DNA from: Intestinirhabdus alba
Lineage (GTDB): Bacteria > Pseudomonadota > Gammaproteobacteria > Enterobacterales > Enterobacteriaceae
Length of the DNA: 64,000 bases
Assembly (NCBI RefSeq): GCF_009711095.1
Contig: NZ_WMJZ01000008.1
Coordinates: 62,001-126,000 of the forward strand
Direction: 5' to 3'
Shown here: one piece after another, positions 24,601 to 32,090 of the stretch
Numbering within the stretch: position 1 is the stretch's first letter
Layout: each line of letters begins with the position of its first letter
Translations under genes and position numbers: made by a program
The notes under the pieces: generated by a model
Database searches by the model: none
The model's input: the letters and a program-made list of their open reading frames with translations, nothing else
Told to the model about the DNA's origin: nothing

Positions 24601-27600
24601 ACGGCGTTCTGCTGGATACCGGCGCGAAGGGACTGAAAGTGGCAGATGCCAGAATCCGTATGGACGCTGCGGGGACGGGCAATGCTATCGAAAATACGGC
24701 GGAAATAGCAGGCATTACGCTGACCAACACCGCTATTGACGTCGGGAAAGGTGCCGGAATTCGTACTGCGGCTACCTTAGCCGCGCAAAACAGCGGGACA
24801 ATCACCGTTAACGGTAGTGGTACAGGTATCCTGTTCCGTAATAAAGATGGCAGCACCACCGAGGGGGCTTTCGATCTCTCTGACTCCCAGGCGCTGGTGA
24901 TTAACGTCAACTCTGCGCAAGGCAAAGGGCTGGTTACCGATACCCGGGGGGCGGTAAAAAGTGGCGTCAGCGTTAATATCAATCACGAACAGGGTGGGTC
25001 GGCGCTGGAGATTGGCGGCACAACCAGCCGAATCGAACAGAGCGGCATCCTGACCTCCTCTTCGCTGGTGACTGCCGTTGTGGATCTTCAAAGTACCGGG
25101 CTTGACAGTATGCTCAACAGCGGCTCGATTCTGGCCAGCACTGCGGCCCAGGTTGCCGTACAGGCGGCAGCCGACTCTTCCGGCATTGACTTTACTAACG
25201 CGGCCGGCGGCGTCGTGCGCGGTAAGATCAAACTGGAGGGCGGGGAGAACCACGTTAATCTTGAACACGGTAGCCAGGCAACCGACGTCTACACCCTTGA
25301 GGGTAACGACCGCTATCGTCTGAAAAATATTGATAGCACCGATACAGCGCTTTTTACCTCGCTGAATGCCGGTACGGGCAGCGATACGCTGCAGCTGGAC
25401 GGATCGTCCTATTCGCTTAACGCCAATGGCGTACTGAATGGCTTTGAAAACATCAACCTTATTAACCGCTCCCTGTTTACGCTGAATAATGTGGCGCTGG
25501 CGCTGGGTGATAATAAAGATGATGCTACGGCGACCGGCTACCGCATTGAATCCGGTAGCGCGCTGCGCATCATTGCGGATAAAGATGTTGCTTTCGCCAG
25601 CCATCTGAGCGGTTCCGGTCTGGTGCAGGTTAACCTTGGAAACTCAGATAACGCCTTTACGTTCACCTCCGGTAACGCGGGAGACGCTTTTTCCGGCACC
25701 GTAGAGCTGGCCGCCAGCCGTTTCCTGTTGGAGGGCGATAATACAACCGCGCTCTCCAGTGCCACGCTGAAGCTCAGCGATGACAGCATCACTACCGTCG
25801 CTAAAGGCGTTCAGACAATTGGCGGTTTAACCTTTAACGGCGGTACAGCGCGTTTTGATACCGACACTCTCGGCAAGGCTGAGGCCGAATCCCTGATTGA
25901 AGTTTCAGGTCAGCTAGATATTAGCGGCAGAGGGCAGGTGCAGGTAATGCTTAATCCGGTGCTGAATGCCCCGGTGCTGCCGGATAATACGTTAAGTTTG
26001 CTGGAACAGGACGATGCTCAAACCGGCCTGAAGCTGGCAGGGGCGACGGGCGCGGTGGTGGGAAGTGGAGGTAACCTGAAACTTATCGATCTTAATGGCA
26101 ATGCCATCAGCGATGCGGTAACCACCACCGTTGAGCAAAATGAGATAACCGTGGCAAAGGCGACCTATGACTATCGTCTTACTGGCGGTGATGGTCTCTG
26201 GATCAACTATGGGCTGACGTCGTTGGCGCTGCTGACGACGGGAGAGGATGCGCTGTCGCTGAGTGCAGCCGATCGCCAGGGGGCCGCCGCTGACCTCAGC
26301 GCCCGGGTGACCGGTGAGGGGGATCTGGCCGTAGATACCGGTGCCGGGAATACGCTGTCACTCTCTAACAGCGATAACAGCTATAGCGGCGTAACGGATA
26401 TCCGCAGCGGTACGCTGCTGATGGCCAATGACAACGTTCTGGGGCAAACCGTAGCGCTGCGTCAGGCCGCAGACACCGTTCTGGATATGGCGGGATATAG
26501 TCAGCGCATCGGTCTGCTGAATACGGAAGCCGGAGCGGCGACGATGCTGAACGGCGGATCGCTAACCGTTACTGACGGAGGGGCCGTGAATGGCGCTTTG
26601 TCGGGGGCCGGTAATCTGACGCTGAACGGCGGCGTACTGGACATTAACGGTGCCAACAGCGAACTGACCGCGGCCATCCGCATTGACGCAGGCGCTCAGG
26701 CTGCGCTGAATCACGTCGCAGGATTAGGCGGCGGCAGCGTACAGGTTGATGGCGTAATGACGTTGAAACAGTCGACGGGCACGCTGAACAATGCCCTGAG
26801 CGGGAGCGGCCTGGTGGCGACAGAGCAGCACAGCGACGTCATCCTTGCGGGTAATAACGGCGCTTTTAGCGGTGGTTTTGCTATCTCTGCGGACAGCCGG
26901 CTTACCGCGACCTCTCAGCGCAGTCTGGGCACGGGGACCGTCATTGACGAAGGTGTCCTGACGCTGGACAGTGCCGGCAGTTGGCAGGTGGTAAACGCCA
27001 TCAGCGGTAGCGGCGATGTGCGCAAAACGGGAAGCGGAAGCGTTGTTCTGCACCAGGCCGCGGCGCGGTATACCGGGCTAACGGATGTTGTGGCAGGCAC
27101 CCTCACGTTGGGCAACCCGGACGGCGATGTTACCTTGGCCTCCTCTTCCGTGAATGTGAATAGCGGAGCCATTTTCGGCGGCTACGGTGGAACTGCGGGC
27201 AGCATTACTAACACCGGAACCGTTGTGGTTGGCAATCCTGTCTCGCCGCAGGTGCGCGCTATGGCGTATGGCGGAGCAGGTGCCCTCTTTACCGTCGGAG
27301 GAGACCTGACGAATGCGGGGAGTGTTATTGTTGGTCGCGCAGGCGTCGGAACGATCGGTAATGTTCTGCGCGTTAACGGCGACTATATCGGTAATGGCGG
27401 TACGATTACCTTTAATACCGTGCTGGGTAATGATGACTCTCTGACCGACAGAATGATCGTTGATGGCTCAACCAGCGGTACAACTGCGGTTAGGGTTACT
27501 AACGCTGGCGGCAGCGGAGCTCAGACTCTGAACGGCATTGAGCTTATCCGCGTTGGTGGTAGTTCTGCCGGTGAATTCACCCAGACGGGGCGTATCGTGG

Positions 27601-28718
27601 CTGGAGCTTATGATTACCAGCTGGTACGCGGCTCAGGCAATCATGCCAGCAATTGGTATCTGGTCAGCGGTACTCAACCGCAGCCAGCGCCTGAACCGAC
27701 CCCATCGCCTGCACCGTCCCCGGAGCCAACGCCAGATCCAGCGCCCTGGGTTCGTCCTGAAGCGGGGATCTATACGGCGAATATTGCAGCGGCTAACACG
27801 GTATTCCTGAATCGTCTGCACGATCGGCTGGGAGAAACCCATTATGTGGATGCCCTGACGGGGGAAGAGCGGGTAACCAGTATGTGGTTACGTAATACCG
27901 GCGGCCATAATCGCTTTAAGGACAGCAGCGGCCAGCTTAACACCCAGGCAAATCGCTACGTCATGCAGCTGGGCGGTGATATTGCGCAGTGGAGCAGCAA
28001 TGGTCAGAACCGATTCCACTTAGGGGTTATGGGCGGCTATGCTAACCAGAAAAGCAACAGCCGTAATCATCAAAGTGGTTATCGCGCCAACGGCAGTATC
28101 AATGGCTATAGCGTAGGCGCTTACGGCACCTGGCTGCAGGATAATGAGGAAAAAACGGGGGCATATGTGGATACATGGCTCCAGTACGCCTGGTTTAACA
28201 ACGACGTTAGCGGAGAGTCTCTCGGCAGGGAAAGCTACCGTTCGAAGGGACTGACAGGCTCGTTGGAGGCAGGTTATATCTGGAAGCTGGGGCAGCGTGA
28301 TGAGCGTACAAGCTCTTATATCCAGCCAAAAGCGCAGATCATATGGATGGGCGTAAAAGCTGACGACTATCACGAGTCAAATGGCACCCGGGTATCCGGC
28401 GATGGCGATGGTAACGTACAGACCCGTCTTGGTATGCGTGCCTTTATTAAAGGACACAGCCATATTGATGAGGGTAAGCAGCGTACTTTTGAGCCTTTCG
28501 TTGAAGCAAACTGGCTCCACAATACCAGAAGTTTTGGCGTCACAATGGATAACGTCAAAATAAGCCAGGCGGGCGTGAAAAATATCGGCGAGCTTAAAGC
28601 TGGCGTTGAGGGACAGCTGAGCCAGAACATTAATGTGTGGGGCAACGTGGCCCAACAGATTGGTGATAAAGGATACAGTGATACCAGCGCAATGTTAGGT
28701 TTGAAAATTAATTTCTAA
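21693..28718 (+). CDS. Giant type Va autotransporter adhesin (2341 residues)
   Basis: The N-terminus carries an extended signal peptide region (MNLIYKVKWNRNLRRYDVVS) and then a hydrophobic core ending near LLQAVQAQD. The passenger (about 65-2000) is rich in Asn, Gly, Thr and Ser and made of many short beta-helix rungs (repeated NNGTI, SGTINLNG, GSTLNTGG-like turns), including autotransporter-associated beta-strand segments (NSYSGVTDIRSGTLLMAND). A proline-rich linker (PAPEPTPSPAPSPEPTPDP) leads to a C-terminal 12-strand beta-barrel of about 290 residues, ending in KINF. The type is that of AIDA/ShdA/MisL adhesins: exported by Sec, folded through the outer membrane by Bam, and surface-displayed. 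No protease motif is visible. The neighbours suggest local regulation and possibly a dedicated periplasmic chaperone. Confidence 0.93.
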   Translation: MNLIYKVKWNRNLRRYDVVSELGNRNSKITGGINKLRDALPAIKISVLATVISVSLLQAVQAQDFTVAATAPDNIAMQVMAAGNNTLTGSFSAVQSGNPGFQWLNLGEARDKGYISADSLKWLDYNIIRIGSQTKSIDIKDPITGANTTMSVFDNADFEQEPAVDFNVAVSIPAGVNGQYVDKNFYSVGAGARLDVNVGRTDSAWVTDPDNSFYGILKSSVSDRNLASVFHVTASGSSPAELNYLSKTVVNLGNNNNNMSDAGNPLAWMTVDSFVGEFDSVLGTQTVNNLDDFKKYNSALINALQAGTIQLTAAQYNAELKKAWDNTLHPIIADLNIATDDAVRAWANATAVSYIHADGEGANVIIGDDANIQLVNSTATLVNLENGAALINNGTLGTAGTPAKYSYIITAHHDSTVENNGVVDAGTNPEMAVWFQNQNLTATVSSGKHTAIRADGYAGVKNNATGVINVAARGDYQGNTGLILLDNATFINDGALNIAASQEVNNILGTQSNIGVEAQNSAQVTNNGQIYIGREAQRSPADGTVDIAIKQPSIGIHIYGNAVFNATQGSSITLGSLVENATAIDIGGSATLNHAGTININGNVVPSDEKSTARNTGILVRSDATRAERVVNSGTINLNGLNAIGIDVMAGGQATHSGTININHGFDSASGYPNYGVVAEGTGALAIISGEINLNGDRGVGVYVKDGGVINVNNQGAINFISGQNQTGYLIYGANSTVNNTATGSQRVSTAGSTLYRIDMGAAFAGDSAGTSVLGADGKNSTIIRATGEGSTLNTGGLVLSVNAEGATGVRVEGGAKGVIDAATNITISGTGATAGIVDGRYFSYRDGAEDESQKGDSILTSYASLSADNTASGALGYKVLSGGTLEHKGSIDFTRAANGTGVQVNGGTLANSSTIVVNGVAVDIEGPASSVTNTGTVTATDGTAAYRVGSGAALSLNGTGTTVAGGSAHGVLLDTGAKGLKVADARIRMDAAGTGNAIENTAEIAGITLTNTAIDVGKGAGIRTAATLAAQNSGTITVNGSGTGILFRNKDGSTTEGAFDLSDSQALVINVNSAQGKGLVTDTRGAVKSGVSVNINHEQGGSALEIGGTTSRIEQSGILTSSSLVTAVVDLQSTGLDSMLNSGSILASTAAQVAVQAAADSSGIDFTNAAGGVVRGKIKLEGGENHVNLEHGSQATDVYTLEGNDRYRLKNIDSTDTALFTSLNAGTGSDTLQLDGSSYSLNANGVLNGFENINLINRSLFTLNNVALALGDNKDDATATGYRIESGSALRIIADKDVAFASHLSGSGLVQVNLGNSDNAFTFTSGNAGDAFSGTVELAASRFLLEGDNTTALSSATLKLSDDSITTVAKGVQTIGGLTFNGGTARFDTDTLGKAEAESLIEVSGQLDISGRGQVQVMLNPVLNAPVLPDNTLSLLEQDDAQTGLKLAGATGAVVGSGGNLKLIDLNGNAISDAVTTTVEQNEITVAKATYDYRLTGGDGLWINYGLTSLALLTTGEDALSLSAADRQGAAADLSARVTGEGDLAVDTGAGNTLSLSNSDNSYSGVTDIRSGTLLMANDNVLGQTVALRQAADTVLDMAGYSQRIGLLNTEAGAATMLNGGSLTVTDGGAVNGALSGAGNLTLNGGVLDINGANSELTAAIRIDAGAQAALNHVAGLGGGSVQVDGVMTLKQSTGTLNNALSGSGLVATEQHSDVILAGNNGAFSGGFAISADSRLTATSQRSLGTGTVIDEGVLTLDSAGSWQVVNAISGSGDVRKTGSGSVVLHQAAARYTGLTDVVAGTLTLGNPDGDVTLASSSVNVNSGAIFGGYGGTAGSITNTGTVVVGNPVSPQVRAMAYGGAGALFTVGGDLTNAGSVIVGRAGVGTIGNVLRVNGDYIGNGGTITFNTVLGNDDSLTDRMIVDGSTSGTTAVRVTNAGGSGAQTLNGIELIRVGGSSAGEFTQTGRIVAGAYDYQLVRGSGNHASNWYLVSGTQPQPAPEPTPSPAPSPEPTPDPAPWVRPEAGIYTANIAAANTVFLNRLHDRLGETHYVDALTGEERVTSMWLRNTGGHNRFKDSSGQLNTQANRYVMQLGGDIAQWSSNGQNRFHLGVMGGYANQKSNSRNHQSGYRANGSINGYSVGAYGTWLQDNEEKTGAYVDTWLQYAWFNNDVSGESLGRESYRSKGLTGSLEAGYIWKLGQRDERTSSYIQPKAQIIWMGVKADDYHESNGTRVSGDGDGNVQTRLGMRAFIKGHSHIDEGKQRTFEPFVEANWLHNTRSFGVTMDNVKISQAGVKNIGELKAGVEGQLSQNINVWGNVAQQIGDKGYSDTSAMLGLKINF

Positions 28719-28725
28719 ATAATAA

Positions 28726-28860
28726 TATACTCAAAATAATTCGAGTTGCAGGACAAAACGCAGCGCGTTTTGAACAGCCCCCGGGCTGACCCCGAAAGGG
28801 TGAGGCCCTCAGGTCGAATCACGCGGCAACGCACATGCAATTTGAAGTATGACGGATATA
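28726..28860 (+). repeat. Family A repeat, copy after the autotransporter
   Basis: Left end TATACTCAAAATAATTCGAG, right end TGCAATTTGAAGTATGACGG. The interior holds the ACAAAACGC...GCGTTTTGAAC dyad shared with other copies. It may act as a processing or attenuation structure between the autotransporter and Skp-like genes. Confidence 0.7.
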
Positions 28861-28910
28861 AATCCTCTCCCGGCCAGGGAGAGGCCTCTTAACAGACAAA
28901 GGATGTTTCA

Positions 28911-29456
28911 ATGCGAAAACGTTTCACTGCGTTATATGCTACCGTATTATTTTTACTGTTTTTAATTTCTGGATGCGATACAAAAAGCAAAATAGCCACC
29001 GTTGATATTAATGGTTTGTTAGCTAATTCGCCTCTTGCACAGCAGGAGCAAAAAAGGCTGGAGGAGGTGAAAAAAATTTTATTACAAGCCAATCTGCAGG
29101 CCCAGGAAAAGTATAAGGATGTTACCGACCGCCGCCGAACACAGGAGGCGCAACAGGCGGATACCAAAACGATTAATATGCTTTGGACGATGCAACAAAA
29201 AGCAGCAAGAGAAGCGGTGATGGATGAAGTACGAAGTGTAATTAATGAAATTCAACAGAAAGAAGGTTACGCGGTGGTTATTGATAAAACAAACGTTGTG
29301 GCGGCTGAAGTAAACGTTGAAATCACTAATAAGGCGCTCGTTTTACTGAAGGATGTAAAAGTTGATTTTGGGCCATTACCTCAAATAACGATTAAGGCTA
29401 TTCCTCCGCAGGACCCGCGGCCGGTTACGGATAAATCGGGTTCTGGTAAAAAATAG
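28911..29456 (+). CDS. Skp/OmpH-like periplasmic lipoprotein
   Basis: 181 residues. A lipoprotein signal peptide ends in the lipobox LISGC (cysteine at residue 22). The rest has the Skp/OmpH pattern: KIATVDINGLLANSPLAQQE, a long charged coiled coil (about residues 45-120) and AVVIDKTNVVAAEVNVEITN at the far end. Skp is a trimeric chaperone that carries unfolded outer-membrane proteins across the periplasm; it is normally soluble, whereas this one should be membrane-anchored. It lies 192 bp after the autotransporter on the same strand, behind a good AAAGGA site. A chaperone role for the 2341-residue neighbour is a reasonable inference but not proved. Confidence 0.8.
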   Translation: MRKRFTALYATVLFLLFLISGCDTKSKIATVDINGLLANSPLAQQEQKRLEEVKKILLQANLQAQEKYKDVTDRRRTQEAQQADTKTINMLWTMQQKAAREAVMDEVRSVINEIQQKEGYAVVIDKTNVVAAEVNVEITNKALVLLKDVKVDFGPLPQITIKAIPPQDPRPVTDKSGSGKK

Positions 29457-29583
29457 ACATGAATCTTGAGAATATAACCCCAAAATGATTCAGGCCGCAT
29501 GGCGGGTATAGGCGAACCAAATTGCGGCATCAGGCGTATGTCGAATCTTCCAGTCTGTTTTTATGTGGTAGTAAACGCGCGGC

Positions 29584-29792
29584 TAAATACCTGACCCATC
29601 AGGCGTAACTGGCGCAGGCTGTATACGGACAGCGCGGCAACCGGAGCGTACAGGTAGTACGTGAGGAGCATTCGTGAAGCTTCCTCCGGCAGGGAGCCCA
29701 CCTGACGGACGTTCAAAACGCGATACGTTTTGTGCGGATACCGCCCAGGTTCAAAGTAACAGACATAATAGCCCTAATGGACCAGACTATAA
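29584..29792 (-). repeat. Family B intergenic repeat, inverted copy
   Basis: On the minus strand it reads TCTGGTCCATTAGGGCTATT, then CACAAAACGTATCGCGTTTTG and TACGCTCCGGTTG, and ends GGGTCAGGTATTTA: the same order as at 59909-60121. It occupies most of the 346-bp gap between the Skp-like and LuxR-like genes. Confidence 0.7.
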
Positions 29793-29802
29793 GTGAGGGA
29801 AC

Positions 29803-30360
29803 ATGAAAATAGCTTTCTTAAGTGACGACCTTTTTTACACTATGGGCGTAAAAGCGTGCTTAACCTTACATGGTGTGGATCTTACTTTTGTCAATGATGA
29901 GCGCTTTCTGCAGCGAAGTAATTATGATCTTTATATCATCGCTATTGAGTCGCATCAGCGAAGGAGAACGGTAGAAAATATTCTGGCTTATAAATTTAAT
30001 GTGATTTATATATTTGATACGCCGGCTGATAATAATAATACTATCCGCATGGGTTATGTCACTAAAAAAGCTACGGCTCTGGAGTTGATTAAGGCAATAT
30101 GGTCGTTTGATTATCGGGAGATAAAAAGAGAGCGCTTTAGCTACATGGATGTTTTATTTGTCAGTATGTTTATTTATCAATTGAAATCCGTGCAGGACAT
30201 TTCAAAAATAACAGGGATTAATGTCAAAATTCTCTATGCTGTGAAATTGAGACTTCTCAAGAAGTTTCATCTAACCACCCGGCACCCTAAAATACTCATG
30301 TACTGTAGCTCGCTGCCTTTTTTTCGCGACAGTCGTTTAATGTATTTATACCCTAAATAA
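29803..30360 (+). CDS. LuxR-like regulator with a degenerate receiver domain
   Basis: 185 residues, AT-rich. The N-terminal about 110 residues have the alternating strand pattern of a response-regulator receiver (KIAFLSDDLFYTMGVKACLT, YDLYIIAIES, NVIYIFDTP) but no clear phosphorylatable aspartate pocket. The C-terminal about 60 (VQDISKITGINVKILYAVKLRLLKK, split here as a helix-turn-helix followed by a further helix) resemble a LuxR-type DNA-binding domain. Such phosphorylation-independent regulators commonly control fimbriae and adhesins. The last codons and the stop (Pro-Lys-stop) lie inside a family A repeat, so the natural C-terminus may have been altered by that repeat. Confidence 0.7.
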   Translation: MKIAFLSDDLFYTMGVKACLTLHGVDLTFVNDERFLQRSNYDLYIIAIESHQRRRTVENILAYKFNVIYIFDTPADNNNTIRMGYVTKKATALELIKAIWSFDYREIKRERFSYMDVLFVSMFIYQLKSVQDISKITGINVKILYAVKLRLLKKFHLTTRHPKILMYCSSLPFFRDSRLMYLYPK

Positions 30361-30394
30361 TTCGAGTTGCAGGACAAAACGCTGCGCGTTTTGA
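30347..30394 (+). repeat. Family A repeat, partial copy, right boundary of island
   Basis: TATACCCTAAATAATTCGAG, then TTGCAGGACAAAACGC. It is the inverted partner of 20442-20511 and supplies the stop codon of the LuxR-like gene. Confidence 0.7.
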
Positions 30395-30601
30395 CCACTT
30401 CCGGAGCTGGCCCGGGCCGCCTAAGGGAGAGGGATGCTCCCGGTAATCCTCAAAAGCTTATCGAAGTCAGTGACCGGGGTGAACGAGGACAATCCGGCGA
30501 AGCGATATCAACGCCGCTTATTCAGCTCCCTCCACCCGGAAGGTGTAACGGGCCACTGGAATTGCTGAGGTGTGACCGGCGATATCGGATACGGGGGAGC
30601 C

Positions 30602-30784
30602 ATGCCGCCGCTTCGCTATTTTCGCCGGCTTGAAGGTTGGGGGGAGACGTCTACGCTTAATAAGCCGCCGCGCGTTCAGCGTTAAATAAACCGCGCCTCC
30701 GGCGGCACTATTTCACACCGCCATCCGGCTGTTATTGCTGAATAATCTCCGGCGCGGCCTGGAAGAGGCGAAAATAACCGAAGG
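30602..30784 (+). repeat. Family C MITE-like repeat, copy 2
   Basis: 183 bp, about 97% identical to 18952-19134 in the same orientation, with the same terminal inverted repeats. Its right end abuts a frame resembling the end of an oxidase small subunit. Confidence 0.8.
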
Positions 30785-30847
30785 CTGGCGGTGGTGGGAA
30801 TGCTGTTCCGGCTGCTGATGGCCTCCGCGGGCTTTCGCGCCGCCTGA
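30785..30847 (+). pseudogene. Probable 3' fragment of the CioAB small membrane subunit (DUF2474-like)
   Basis: Open frame of 20 residues and a stop, with no start: LAVVGMLFRLLMASAGFRAA. It resembles the C-terminal end of the small DUF2474 proteins encoded after cioB. Together with the cioA 5' fragment at 19338 it suggests both ends of one operon flank the intervening 11 kb. The short length limits certainty. Confidence 0.5.
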
Positions 30848-30874
30848 GCCGCCGGGCAAACCGGCATAACGACT

Positions 30875-30893
30875 GATAATTGTTCTCATCTGA
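30875..30893. promoter_or_regulatory. Candidate Fur box upstream of the AraC-type regulator
   Basis: GATAATTGTTCTCATCTGA matches the 19-bp Fur consensus at about 11 positions, including the first six. It is 72 bp upstream of the regulator ATG, as expected for a siderophore-uptake locus. Confidence 0.4.
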
Positions 30894-30964
30894 ATTGTCG
30901 GCGTCTGTGCGCAGTGGTAAGGTGTGCAGCACTCAATACCTCCACTTCCTGTGCAGACGTCGGC

Positions 30965-31951
30965 ATGAATAACATCTCCGTCCCTGGTTTCCCCGCCCCC
31001 GCGGCGGGAAAAATCTTCTCCGTCAGTGAATTTATGGACTTTGGCGAGCGCTACGGCATCGACTATCGCTTTCCCGGCCTGACGCCGAAGACGGATCGCC
31101 TGCTTAGCCCGGTTCTGCAGGGCGAAATTGAGGAGCTGACGCTGCCCTGCGGCATGTGCGTGACCCATTCGGACGTTCAGGTTTTGCAGCCCTATGAGAC
31201 CACCTCCCGCCACAGTAGCCCGCTCTATATGCTGGTGGTGCTGGAAGGCGAGGTGGCGCTGACCCTCAACGGAGAAGCGTATCAGCTGCGCGCCGGGATG
31301 GCCTTCAGCTCGCGCCTCAGCGAGCAGCAGGTTATGCGCGCCTGCCACCGGGCAGAGCGTCGGCTGCGCACCCTCTCCCTGGGGCTTCATCCGGACGACG
31401 GCTGGCGCAACGGCCTGCTGGAGTCGCTGATGCGCGAATGGCAGCGCTGCTCCGCGCCGGCGCTGATTTGGCCGGTGCCGGGCTTCATGCTGAACGGCCT
31501 GCAGTACGCCCGCCGGACCGATCTCAGCGAGGTTTCGCGTCAGCTGATGCTGGAAGGGCTGATTCTGCAGCTGTTCGGGCATGGGCTGAGCGTATGCCAG
31601 GCGGAGAGCGGCCGGTGTCTGGCGGCGGCCAGCGGCGAGCGGCAGCGGCTGGAGCGGATCAGACGCCTGCTGGAGCAGGAGCCTGAAAAAGAGTACACCC
31701 TCAGCGAACTGGCCGGCCGCGCGGCCATGAGCCCCAGCAGCCTGCGCAGCAAGTTCCGCCTCGCCTACGGTCGTTCGGTCTTTGACTACCTGCGCGACTG
31801 TCGGCTGGCCCGCGCCCGCGGCTATCTGCTGGAGGGCTACAGCGTCCAGCAGGCGGCGTGGATGTCGGGCTATCAGCACGCCACCAATTTCTCCACCGCC
31901 TTTCGCCGCCGCTATGGCTTTCCGCCGGGTGAGGTGCACAAACTGCGCTAA
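30965..31951 (+). CDS. AraC-family regulator of siderophore uptake (PchR/YbtA-like)
   Basis: 328 residues. The N-terminal cupin-like sensor domain is about 1-200 and the C-terminal about 95 residues carry two AraC helix-turn-helices (YTLSELAGRAAMSPSSLRSK and SVQQAAWMSGYQHATNFSTA, followed by FRRRYGFPPGE). Regulators of this type (PchR, YbtA and similar) bind a ferric siderophore and switch on the matching receptor. The next gene on the same strand, 139 bp on, is a TonB-dependent siderophore receptor, which supports that role. The ATG at 30965 gives the best N-terminus; an in-frame GTG at 30914 is possible. Confidence 0.85.
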   Translation: MNNISVPGFPAPAAGKIFSVSEFMDFGERYGIDYRFPGLTPKTDRLLSPVLQGEIEELTLPCGMCVTHSDVQVLQPYETTSRHSSPLYMLVVLEGEVALTLNGEAYQLRAGMAFSSRLSEQQVMRACHRAERRLRTLSLGLHPDDGWRNGLLESLMREWQRCSAPALIWPVPGFMLNGLQYARRTDLSEVSRQLMLEGLILQLFGHGLSVCQAESGRCLAAASGERQRLERIRRLLEQEPEKEYTLSELAGRAAMSPSSLRSKFRLAYGRSVFDYLRDCRLARARGYLLEGYSVQQAAWMSGYQHATNFSTAFRRRYGFPPGEVHKLR

Positions 31952-32090
31952 GCCATTTTTTCAGGCTGCGCGACCTCCGGGCGTCGACTGTGGCGTTACG
32001 CATAGCTGACCTGGCGTTCAGCATAGCTATCGGCGCGTGCAAAAAGGTAATAATTCTTATTAACAATTAAGTGTGCCTTTGGAGATATTC

